A stretch of 64,000 nt of DNA from Pseudomonas sp. B33.4 (lineage in GTDB: Bacteria > Pseudomonadota > Gammaproteobacteria > Pseudomonadales > Pseudomonadaceae): positions 2,285,001 to 2,349,000 of the forward strand of contig NZ_CP140706.1 in the NCBI RefSeq assembly GCF_034555375.1. Reading direction: 5' to 3'. Positions 54,792-64,000 of this stretch are shown here, one piece after another; the stretch's first letter is position 1, and each line of letters opens with the position of its first letter. The notes under the pieces were generated by a model. It did no database searches. It was not told the DNA's origin and was given only the letters and a program-made list of their open reading frames with translations. Made by a program: the position numbers and the translations under genes.

Positions 54792-54795
<4 letters not shown>

Positions 54796-55895
54796 ACCGC
54801 CGCCACGGTGACAGCCAACCTGTGCATACCCCGCGTTCCCGGGCGCTGGGCATGCACCTGGTGCTGATGCTGGTGGTCTGCGTGCTCGCCAGCCGTGTGC
54901 TGCTGGCACACCAGGCCAGTGTCGGCGAGCCACCAGCGGCGAACGAATCCGCCACCCCGTGGGGTGGCGACTATTTCCCCAACACCCTGCTGACCGATCA
55001 GGACGGTCGGCAGGTGCACTTCTTCAATGACCTGATCAAGAACAAAGTGGTGGTGATCAACTTCATCTTCACCTCGTGCAGCGACTCTTGCCCACTGGAA
55101 ACCGCACGCCTGCGTCAGGTGCAGAAACTGCTCGGTGATCGGGTCGGGCAAGACATCTTTTTCTACTCGATCAGCATCGACCCGCTCAGCGATACCCCCC
55201 AAGTGCTCAAGGCTTACGCGCAACGTTTCAAGGTCGGCCCCGGCTGGAAGTTTCTCACCGGCGAGTTCGAAGACGTCACCGATCTGCGCAAAAAGCTCGG
55301 GCTGTTTATCGACGGCGTCGACAACGGCCGCACCAAGGATCACAACCTCAGCCTGATCGTCGGTAACCAGAGCACCGGGCGCTGGATGAAAGCCTCGCCG
55401 TTCGAGAACCCATGGATTCTCGCCGACCAACTGGCCAACACCTTGCAGAACTGGAAACAGCCGAGCATCGAAGAAAGCTACGCCAACGCTCCGGACATTC
55501 GTCCGCCGAGCAATGGCGAAGAACTGTTCCGCACTCGCTGTGCCTCGTGCCATAGCCTCGGCCCGCAGGATGGCCAAGGCATTGGCATGCGCAGCATCGG
55601 CCCGGACCTGATCGGCGTGACCCGCAACCGCGATCCCAAGTGGCTGAATCGCTGGATTCGCGAACCGGACCGCCTGCTCGCGGAAAAAGACCCGATTGCC
55701 CTGCAACTCTACGAACAATTCGAGCGAATCCCAATGCCCAACCTGCGCCTCGACGAGGCATCTGCGCAGTCGATCATCGACTTCCTCAGCGATGAAACCG
55801 AGCGTCAGCAACCGGCTACCAAAGCCTTGACCGACGGTGCTTTGACGCCAGTAAAACCGGGCGATCCAGCAACGACGGTAAGTCAGATGCGGTAG
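54792..55895 (+). CDS. Sco1/SenC - cytochrome c fusion
   Basis: The protein has 367 residues and starts inside the mcoA stop codon (ATGA). One N-terminal membrane helix (LVLMLVVCVLASRVLL) is followed by a Sco domain with C96 and C100 in TSCSDSCPLE and a candidate His in DHNLSLIVGN. A class I cytochrome c domain follows with heme motif CASCH at 250-254 and a Met ligand probably in RIPMPNLRLDE. The fusion joins copper delivery and electron transfer in one anchored protein, most likely serving McoA. Confidence 0.88.
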
Positions 55896-57447
55896 CGGCG
55901 AAATAGCATCATTGAACCGTGTGTCGCGGTCAGAGCCACCTACACTGATGGCTATAAGCGGCGCGATATAAAACTCCAGGGCACTCCCATGCAGCGACTG
56001 GAAGCACAAAAAAACTCTGCACCGAACGCATCGGTCGCAGGCAAGGGCTGGCGCGAGCAGTTCAATCTGCTGCGCTGGTTCTCGCTCGCGAGTTTTTTCA
56101 TCATCGCGGCGGTGGCGCTAGGTCTCGGTTACATCTCCACGCGCTTCGTCGTCACCGAAAGCGTCGAGCGCGATGCCCTGCTGACCGCGCAATTCGTTCA
56201 GGCCATTGGGGCGGCGGAAATGCGCCACGCCAAAATCAATCCGAACCGGACGATGGGCGAAATGCTCGACCCGCGCCAGGACAACCACTATCCCGATGTT
56301 GATCCGGCATTACAGCTGTCGGCGCGCACCGAATTTCTCGATCACGTCGAACACCTGCCAGACATTCTCCTGGCCACGGTGTACGCGTTGGACCGCACGG
56401 TGATCTGGTCGACCAACGCTGAGCTTATCGGCGTGCACATCAAGGATGACGATGAGCTCGACGAGTCGTTCGAGATGAAAGTGCCGGTGTCCTCCAGCTA
56501 CCACAAGATCGACGATGAAAAACCCGAGCAGCAAATGTTGCGCGAACCGAAATACCTGTTCATCGAGAACTACATCCCGATGTTCAACGCCGACAAAAGT
56601 AAAGTCGTCGCCATGGTCGAGGTCTACAAGGAGCCGGCGGATCTGGTCGATCGTATAGACCGTGGATTTGCCTCGATCTGGGCGGCGACTTGCTTCGGCG
56701 GTGCGGCGATCTTTCTAGCCTTGTTCTGGATCGTCCGCCGCGCGGCGAAATTGCTGCAGAGCCAGCAGCAACAGCTGATCAGCAACGAAACCTTCGTCGC
56801 CCTCGGCGAGATGTCCTCGGCGGTGGCGCACAGTTTGCGCAATCCACTGGCGACCATTCGCTCCAGCGCCGAACTGGCCCAGGAAGTCGCCAGCCCCGGT
56901 GCGCAGCGCAACATTGGCGACATCATCAGCCAGGTCGATCGCATGTCGCGCTGGGTGCGCGAACTGCTGGTGTCGCTGCGGCCGATGAATGACGACGGCG
57001 AGGCGGTGGATCTGGTCATGGCGGTCGAAGACACCTTTGGCGCCTTCGAAGCGTTGATCAAACGCAGCAACGTCGAAGTGCGATTCAGTCCGCAAAACTG
57101 CGCACCGGTCGTCAGTCAAAAGGTGCTGCTCACGCAAATACTCAATAGCCTGTTTGCCAACGCCCTCGAAGCCATGCCCAAGGGCGGCGTGCTCAGCGTC
57201 GAATTCGAGTCGCCGCAGCCGGACAGCGTGCGCGTGACGGTGATCGACACCGGCAAGGGCATGAGCGCGCAGCAGCAACTGTTGGTGTTCAAACCGTTTT
57301 TCACCACCAAACAGGGCGGCCTCGGGGTTGGCCTGGCGTTGGTCAAAAGAATCATGGAGCGGTTTCAGGGCTCGGTCGTCCTGACCAGCAAAGAGCAGGA
57401 AGGAACCCGCGTCAGTCTCAACTTCAAAGTGGCATCGGGAGGGGAAT

Positions 57448-58890
<1,443 letters not shown>

Positions 58891-58908
58891 CCCAGGCACA
58901 CCGCATTT

Positions 58909-59006
58909 CCCCTGTAGGAGTGAGCCTGCTCGCGATAGCGGTGTGTCAGCCAATAAACAGGTCGACTGACACACCGCTATCGCGAGCAGGCTCACTCCTA
59001 CAAGGG
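58909..59006. repeat. REP pair (GTAGGAGTGAGCCTGCTCGC type)
   Basis: Inverted pair directly after mnxR, between it and a convergent small gene. It marks the right edge of the manganese/curli cluster. Confidence 0.9.
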
Positions 59007-59041
59007 ATCGATGGTGCAGCAGATGTTGTGAGCAACCCGGA

Positions 59042-59389
59042 TCAATGCTGCTGCCGACTCAAACACTCCAGCACACAACCAGGATCCAGCACCTCATCGT
59101 TCACATAAATCCCGCGCTCGGCATCGTACGTGCGGATAAACACCCGCACCGTCGCATCGGCCACCGTCGGCAGTTGCGAATCGTAGAATTCATGGTCACC
59201 CGGAAGCACTACAAAATCCTGCGGCGCCGTATCGTCGTAAGGCTTGGGCGGCGTGGAACCCAGCGAATACGGCGCAGGGTGGGCGAAGGGCTGGTTGGGC
59301 CCGTAATAATTGAAATTGCTGTCCAGCGCTTGCGCCTGAGTGGCAGCGAGCAGACAGCCGGTCAACAACAGCCGATCGAGCATTAGCAT
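59042..59389 (-). CDS. Small secreted protein of unknown function
   Basis: The protein has 115 residues from the ATG at 59389 (AGGTG upstream); a frame ten residues longer exists. A signal peptide ends at about QAQA. The mature part contains LDSNFNYYGPNQPFAHPAPY, an FVVLPGDHEFYD segment and strands TVRVFIRTYD and GIYVNDEVLD, with two Cys near the end (GCVLECLSRQQH) that may form a disulfide. No family is recognised. It is convergent with mnxR, and nothing links it to the manganese genes beyond position. Confidence 0.65.
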   Translation of the reverse strand: MLMLDRLLLTGCLLAATQAQALDSNFNYYGPNQPFAHPAPYSLGSTPPKPYDDTAPQDFVVLPGDHEFYDSQLPTVADATVRVFIRTYDAERGIYVNDEVLDPGCVLECLSRQQH

Positions 59390-59565
59390 GGCGGCACCTG
59401 CGAGTGCGGTTTTCCCCAAGGCTATTAACTATAGCTGCCCACGCCCCCAACACCCCATCCACATCGGATCCCTGTAGGAGGGGCTTACAAGTTTGCAACA
59501 ACCGCAATTGGCAGGCTGATCTAGACTCGGATCCGCTCAATCACGAGCATCGTACGGAGTGCGCC

Positions 59566-60363
59566 ATGGAAGTGCCCAACAACAAAACCGCCATCGAGAG
59601 CAATCGACAGGCGTGGAACGATTCCGCCCGCCATCACCAGGATTCGCCTGACTGGCAGGCTTTACTCGGCGAAGTCGCGCAGGCGGATTTTTCCTGCCTT
59701 GATGAGACCTTGAGCGGGTTGCTGGAGGTTGACGGCAAAGATGTGATTCAACTGGGCTGCAACAATGGCCGCGAGAGTCTCTCCCTGTTTGCGCTCGGTG
59801 CCAGAAGCGTGGTCGGTGTCGATCAGTCGGCGGCGTTTCTCGAACAGGCGCGTGAGCTGAACAAGCGTTCACCGCACAACGCCGAGTTCATCGAAAGCGA
59901 TGTCCATCATCTGCCGGCATCGTTGCAGAACCGCTTTGATGTGGCGCTGATCACCATTGGTGTTTTGAACTGGATGCCGGACATCGGCGAGTTCTTCCAC
60001 CATGTCGCTTCGACCCTTAAACCGGGTGGCAAACTGCTGATCTACGAAACCCATCCGTTTCTGGAAATGGTCGATCCGGATGCTGAGGATCCGTATCGCC
60101 TTGCCAGTTCCTATTTCCGCGCCGAGCCGTTTGTGCAGGAAGAGCCGATTGTCTACGTCGGCAAGGTTGAACAGCAGGCGGCGAAGTCGTATTGGTTTGT
60201 GCATAACCTCGGCGCCATCTTCAGCGCGGCCATTGCGGCGGGACTGAATATTGCGCACTTCAAGGAGTATGCGCATTCGAATCGGGAAGAGGTGTATGAC
60301 CAGTATCTGAATCAGGAAGCGCAGCTGCCGATGTGTTTTACCCTGATCGCCAGTAAGGCGTGA
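59566..60363 (+). CDS. Class I SAM-dependent methyltransferase
   Basis: The protein has 265 residues from the ATG at 59566; a longer frame lacks a ribosome site. It has the methyltransferase motifs: motif I VIQLGCNNGRESL, the acidic ribose-binding residue in VVGVDQSAAFLEQA, and LITIGVLNWMPDIGEF with the LKPGGKLLIYE post-motif. The Cys in the glycine loop (GCNNG) in place of GCGTG is typical of a UbiE-like subgroup. Substrate unknown. It stands alone. Confidence 0.85.
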   Translation: MEVPNNKTAIESNRQAWNDSARHHQDSPDWQALLGEVAQADFSCLDETLSGLLEVDGKDVIQLGCNNGRESLSLFALGARSVVGVDQSAAFLEQARELNKRSPHNAEFIESDVHHLPASLQNRFDVALITIGVLNWMPDIGEFFHHVASTLKPGGKLLIYETHPFLEMVDPDAEDPYRLASSYFRAEPFVQEEPIVYVGKVEQQAAKSYWFVHNLGAIFSAAIAAGLNIAHFKEYAHSNREEVYDQYLNQEAQLPMCFTLIASKA

Positions 60364-60386
60364 TTGATCGGTGCGGTAACCGGCCT

Positions 60387-60454
60387 CATCGCGAGCAGGC
60401 TCACTCCTACATTTGAAATGCGTTCCCCTGTAGGAGTGAGCCTGCTCGCGATGA
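60387..60454. repeat. REP pair (GTAGGAGTGAGCCTGCTCGC type)
   Basis: Inverted pair with a short spacer between the ends of the convergent methyltransferase and GNAT genes. Confidence 0.88.
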
Positions 60455-60488
60455 CGGCATCACTGCCGCTAAACATTTCAGATGTGAC

Positions 60489-61181
60489 TCAAGCCTGCGC
60501 CGCCGCACTCACCACCGGCCGCCCCGGCTTACGCAGCGGTTCCAGTCGCGAACCCTCATAGCGCGTTTCGCGGAAAAATTTCCAGCGCCCGAACAGGCAA
60601 TACACATGCATCACACGCCCCTGTTCGTGATAGCCCATGCGGATATGCAGCTTCAGCGCCGGAATATTGTGCGTCTCACAAACGTCCACCACTTTGTTGC
60701 AACCCTGCGCCGCCATCGCTTCCCACAACGCCACCTGTACGTCCACCGACAGGCTGCTGCCGAAGTACGCACGAATCATTTCACCACCAAACTCAAAGAA
60801 TTCACCGGGCTTCACCGGGAAGGTGCAGCCGTAATAGTGACGGTCGTGATAGTCGCGAATACTGCCCCAGATAAATCCCACCGCGTGCCCGTCGGCATCA
60901 AGGTACATGTGCCCGGTGTGACCCTCGGCAGCCAGCTCGGCCATGGTCCCCACGCGGTCACCGAAATGCTTGGAAAACGCGATGGCGTTCTCCGGCGTTA
61001 TGTCGGCTTTGCGCAGGCCATCGTAAGGACGCAGCTTGTGTGGCGGTACCGGGCTGACCAGGTCGCGCTCCATCCACAGCAGCTCCCAATGGAAGAACAC
61101 GTAGCGTTTCCACAACGTGCTGAAAGTGCGGCCGAGGCCTTTTTGCCGGATGCGTTCTTGTAGTTTTTCGATGATGCTCAT
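60489..61181 (-). CDS. GNAT-fold N-acetyltransferase (paralogue 1)
   Basis: The protein has 230 residues from the ATG at 61181 (GGAGGG upstream). It shows GNAT-like segments HMYLDADGHAVGFIWGSIRD, EFFEFGGEMIRAYFGSSLSV and the acyl-CoA-side helix with HNIPALKLHIRMGYHEQG. It is a close paralogue of the gene at 63248-63937 (shared LLWMERDLVSPVPPH, GHTGHM, RHYYGC). It is probably the last gene of the minus-strand operon shared with the deacetylase and CelD-like genes; the 114-base gap before it may hold a separate promoter. Role in surface-glycan acylation is inference. Confidence 0.8.
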   Translation of the reverse strand: MSIIEKLQERIRQKGLGRTFSTLWKRYVFFHWELLWMERDLVSPVPPHKLRPYDGLRKADITPENAIAFSKHFGDRVGTMAELAAEGHTGHMYLDADGHAVGFIWGSIRDYHDRHYYGCTFPVKPGEFFEFGGEMIRAYFGSSLSVDVQVALWEAMAAQGCNKVVDVCETHNIPALKLHIRMGYHEQGRVMHVYCLFGRWKFFRETRYEGSRLEPLRKPGRPVVSAAAQA

Positions 61182-61295
61182 GCTGCCCTCCGTGGCCGAA
61201 GCCCGGGTGTTGTGGATGGTGCTTTTGTGGGTATAGATCACCTGAGCAAACTCATTCCAAAGTGCCATCTTGGAAAGTATTGCAAGGTATGTAAG

Positions 61296-62087
61296 TCAAT
61301 CGAGTGCCGTGGCACCGCGTAGAAAATCCTTGTTCAGATCGGCGTATGAAACCCGTGCTATACCCCTCAGCCGCTGCTCTAGTACGCTGCTCAGGGACTC
61401 GTCGGGGTTGAGATAGGCGTCACCAAAACCGGCGCCGAGTTGCGTTGGATGTGCGACGATTTCCAGCACGCCGTCGGTCGGCGCGCTGCCGTTGCGCAGG
61501 TCCACCGGCGTGCACACATAGTCAGCGGTAACCCCCGCCAGACGCTGCAAACGCCAATTGAGCAAACCCTTGAATACGCGCTTGGGCAGATTGAGGTTCT
61601 GTCCCAGATTGCGCGCCAGTCGAATCGGTACGCCTTGCTGCGCGGCGAACCGCGCGACGATTTCGCCAATCGGCCAGATGTTGTGCACGTGCTGGTGCGA
61701 ATCGATGTGGCTGGGGCGCATGCCGTGATCGACGCAACGCTGCCACTGCACCTGCAACTCTTCGCGCACCGCTTCACGGTCCTCGCGCCCCAGCGAAAAA
61801 CTGTGGCGGGGCAGGCTGAGATCGAACACGCCGAAGTCATCGCAGAAGGTGCGTCGGGCTAGAATCGCCTGGCTCAAGGGGCGCCCGTAGGTCAGGTTGA
61901 AATGCAGGCCAACCCGGCCTTGCAAGGTCGGATGCCGGGCCATGGCACACGCTGCTTCAAACGCCGGCATGTTGGCCATCGCTGTGGCAGAACTGATGAC
62001 CCCGGCCTGAAACGCGGCGAAGATCACCGCGTTTTCGTTCGGGCTGAGACCGAAATCGTCAGCGTTGACTATGACTTGGCGAGGCAT
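61296..62087 (-). CDS. ChbG/HpnK (YdjC)-family carbohydrate deacetylase
   Basis: The protein has 263 residues from the ATG at 62087 (GGAGGGCG upstream). The family start RQVIVNADDFGLSPNENAVI with metal-binding Asp pair DD, the GLHFNLTYG segment, and the SHIDSHQHVHNIWP metal-binding His motif are all present. These metal-dependent enzymes remove acetyl groups from N-acetylated sugars such as chitooligosaccharides or hopanoid glycosides. It overlaps the previous gene by 29 bases. With the acetyltransferases around it, it probably edits a lipid-linked or surface glycan. Confidence 0.87.
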   Translation of the reverse strand: MPRQVIVNADDFGLSPNENAVIFAAFQAGVISSATAMANMPAFEAACAMARHPTLQGRVGLHFNLTYGRPLSQAILARRTFCDDFGVFDLSLPRHSFSLGREDREAVREELQVQWQRCVDHGMRPSHIDSHQHVHNIWPIGEIVARFAAQQGVPIRLARNLGQNLNLPKRVFKGLLNWRLQRLAGVTADYVCTPVDLRNGSAPTDGVLEIVAHPTQLGAGFGDAYLNPDESLSSVLEQRLRGIARVSYADLNKDFLRGATALD

Positions 62088-63243
62088 GTTCGCCCTCCGT
62101 GGTGATCGCGACAGGTTTCCCTGCAGGTTTGGCTTGTTCGGCACGTCGTGCCCGCCACGTTTGTACGTGCGGTTTGAGTCGATACCACAGGCGCAGGCCT
62201 AGACCGAGGATCAGGCCGCTCGGGCGCCAGGAATAAAAACTCCAACGCCAGTGCTCCAGTTGCCCGGTCATGCGTTCGTGCAATTGATGGCTGGAGTTTT
62301 CCAGGCTGACCCGCGAGGCATCGATCCAGCGCCAGTTGTCGTCCAGGCCCCAGCGAATCCATTCCTCCAGCAATACCCGGCCGCTGCCCAGATCAGCGTA
62401 CTGCGGCAGGAACGCGAGGTTGTAATCGTAGAGCCGACCCTGCTCCAGCAGACCGAGGCGATAGCTGATGCAGCGGCCGTTCAGTTCCAGCGTCACCACC
62501 CGCACCAGGCCTTGGCCGGCGAGGGCGATGAAGGCGCGTTCGATCAACTGGCGGCTGCGTTCGCTGGCGAAAATCCCCACGCCTTCGTCGCCTTTCCAGC
62601 TCACCGCTTCGACTTCGCTGATGGTCTGCAATAACGGCCCCATGCTCAACGCATCGGGAGTGATCCGGCGCACCTCGGCACCACACGCGGCGATGCGCTT
62701 GCGTGCCCGGCGCAGCTTGTAGCGCGGATCGCCGGAGACTTCCTGATGATCGGCCTCGCTGATCAGATGCACCGGCACGCGACAACTCAAGCGCCGTTCA
62801 CCGGAGGAGCTGCGTGCCATCCATTGGGTCAGCGCACTTTCCTCACCGGCCGGCTCGGACAATTCATTGAGCTGTAGCAGCGCATGGGGCACACGTTGGC
62901 GAATCAACCGCAAGGCCTCGCGCATGTCGTCGCTGCCGAGCAGAGACAACAGCGCCAGGCGATCGGCCAGCGGATAACCCAAGTGATGCAGCACCCGAAA
63001 CGGCACGCCGGCAAAGCGTTCGCGACTCGCCACCAACGGCAGACACAGACGCAATTCCTCCGCCTCCCAACCCAGCAGAATGTGCAGACGCTCATCCTCG
63101 CCGAGGGTCTGCTCGGCCGCACACAACCAACCAAGGTTGTTGAACGGCGTGTGATCCGTCACCCGCAGGCGCAGCGCTTCATATGCTGCTTCGGGGAAAT
63201 CGGCGGCGCACAGGGAAGTGCGCCATGCAAATCGCGTCACCAT
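62059..63243 (-). CDS. CelD/FemAB-like GNAT-family acyltransferase
   Basis: The protein has 394 residues. The N-terminal half shows TPFNNLGWLCAAEQTLG and a LCLPLVASRERFAGVPFRV strand set. The C-terminal half is the BioF2/CelD-like acetyltransferase domain (RYKLRRARKRIAACGAEVRR, GRCISYRLGLLEQGRLYDYN, FLPQYADLGSGRVLLEEWIR). Proteins of this type are common in exopolysaccharide clusters. It begins 4 bases after the end of the upstream GNAT gene, so the two are cotranscribed. Confidence 0.8.
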   Translation of the reverse strand: MVTRFAWRTSLCAADFPEAAYEALRLRVTDHTPFNNLGWLCAAEQTLGEDERLHILLGWEAEELRLCLPLVASRERFAGVPFRVLHHLGYPLADRLALLSLLGSDDMREALRLIRQRVPHALLQLNELSEPAGEESALTQWMARSSSGERRLSCRVPVHLISEADHQEVSGDPRYKLRRARKRIAACGAEVRRITPDALSMGPLLQTISEVEAVSWKGDEGVGIFASERSRQLIERAFIALAGQGLVRVVTLELNGRCISYRLGLLEQGRLYDYNLAFLPQYADLGSGRVLLEEWIRWGLDDNWRWIDASRVSLENSSHQLHERMTGQLEHWRWSFYSWRPSGLILGLGLRLWYRLKPHVQTWRARRAEQAKPAGKPVAITTEGEHASPSHSQR

Positions 63244-63247
63244 AAGC

Positions 63248-63937
63248 TCAGGCTGCCGTGGCTGTTACGGGTGGACGGGAAGGTTTGCGCAGCGCCTCCA
63301 GACGCGAACCGCTATAGCGGGTTTCGCGGTAGAAGCGCCAGCGACCAAACAGGGTGTATACATTCATGATGCGGTTCTGCTCGGTATAGCCCATGCGCAG
63401 GTGCAGCTTGAGCGCCGGGATGTTGTGGAACTCGCAGACGTCGACCACCTTGTCGCAGCCTTGTGCAGCCATGGCTTTCCACAGTTCCAGTTGCAGGTCT
63501 ACCGACAGCTCGCTGCCCCAGTAGGCACGGGTCAGTTCGCCGCCGAATTCGAAGAACTCGCCGGGTTTCACCGGGAACAGGCAGCCGTAGTAGTGCCGGT
63601 CGAAATAATCGCGGGAAGTACCCCAGATAAATGCCACGGCATCGCCCTGATCATCCAGGTGCATGTGCCCGGTGTGACCTTCGTTGGCCAGCTCGGCCAT
63701 GGTGCGGACGCGGTCGCCGAAATAGCGCGCGAAGGCGCTGGCGTTGTCCGCCGTGATCTTCACCACCCGCAGCGGCGGGTAGGGTTTGAGGTTGTGCGGT
63801 GGCACCGGGCTGACCAGGTCGCGTTCCATCCACAACAGTTCCTGATGGGAAAAAACGTAGTGCTTCCACGCTTTGGCAAAGGTAGCGCGCAGGCCTTTTT
63901 GCTTGATGTGCTGACTGAGTTTTTGCACAACGTTCAT
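63248..63937 (-). CDS. GNAT-fold N-acetyltransferase (paralogue 2)
   Basis: The protein has 229 residues from the ATG at 63937, with AGGAG upstream. It parallels the gene at 60489-61181 almost end to end (LLWMERDLVSPVPPHNLKPY, GHTGHMHLDDQGDAVAFIWG, HNIPALKLHLRMGYTEQNRI). The two copies bracket the deacetylase and CelD-like genes, which suggests a duplication followed by divergence for two acceptor positions. The operon probably begins beyond the right end of the window. Confidence 0.8.
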   Translation of the reverse strand: MNVVQKLSQHIKQKGLRATFAKAWKHYVFSHQELLWMERDLVSPVPPHNLKPYPPLRVVKITADNASAFARYFGDRVRTMAELANEGHTGHMHLDDQGDAVAFIWGTSRDYFDRHYYGCLFPVKPGEFFEFGGELTRAYWGSELSVDLQLELWKAMAAQGCDKVVDVCEFHNIPALKLHLRMGYTEQNRIMNVYTLFGRWRFYRETRYSGSRLEALRKPSRPPVTATAA

Positions 63938-64000
63938 GGTCTTGGCTCCTGATGACGAGGCATCGCGCGGCCAGAAGCCGACGCGGCTGAACATCAACGG

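Overview
The window is chromosomal DNA of a fluorescent Pseudomonas (P. fluorescens/P. putida group). The evidence is the high GC content, the typical Pseudomonas REP palindromes scattered between genes, the many LysR/AraC/GlxA regulators, and a manganese-oxidation gene set that is known from this genus. No rRNA, tRNA, CRISPR array, insertion sequence or phage gene was seen.

Region 1 (1-17.2 kb) is ordinary accessory metabolism and regulation. It holds a partial pirin gene, a GlxA-type regulator, two convergent paralogous winged-helix/NTPase regulators (one shortened, one with a REP pair inside its reading frame), an AraC regulator, a secreted metallo-beta-lactamase-fold hydrolase, a LysR regulator, a decayed DUF3077/DUF6124-type gene behind a structured RNA leader, a DoxX/monooxygenase/amidohydrolase/YcaC operon, a mechanosensitive channel with a cyclic-nucleotide domain, and an alpha/beta hydrolase with a divergent LysR gene.

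Region 2 (17.4-58.9 kb) is the main interest. It combines four things. (a) A giant multicopper oxidase of the MnxG type with a periplasmic accessory operon (beta-propeller, two Sco proteins, a cytochrome c/binding-protein fusion, a SurA-like foldase). (b) A second multicopper oxidase of the McoA type with a Sco-cytochrome fusion, flanked by two sensor kinases and a sigma-54-dependent response regulator in the order known as mnxS1-mcoA-mnxS2-mnxR. (c) A type II secretion/MSHA-pilus-like machine split into gspG-gspF on one side of mnxG and gspE-(pilM/N/O/P-like)-secretin-three pseudopilins on the other. (d) A complete curli system: csgE, csgF and csgG at the end of the secretin operon, and a large ~20-repeat curlin plus a csgB-like nucleator behind two paralogous secreted proteins on the opposite strand. 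Sigma-54 promoters (GG-N10-GC) and palindromes of the form CCCC-N6-GGGG lie in front of mnxG, the secretion/curli operon and mcoA, and a palindrome lies in front of the amyloid operon. I infer that MnxR controls all of them as one regulon that builds an extracellular, amyloid-containing, manganese-oxidising matrix.

Within region 2 (42.1-44.2 kb) a repeat-rich insert carries a second, intact DUF3077/DUF6124-type gene with the same structured RNA leader, and an AT-rich orphan membrane protein. Region 3 (59-64 kb) has a small secreted protein, a methyltransferase, and a minus-strand operon of two paralogous GNAT proteins, a CelD/FemAB-like acyltransferase and a ChbG/HpnK-type deacetylase, probably for a surface glycan; it continues past the window end.
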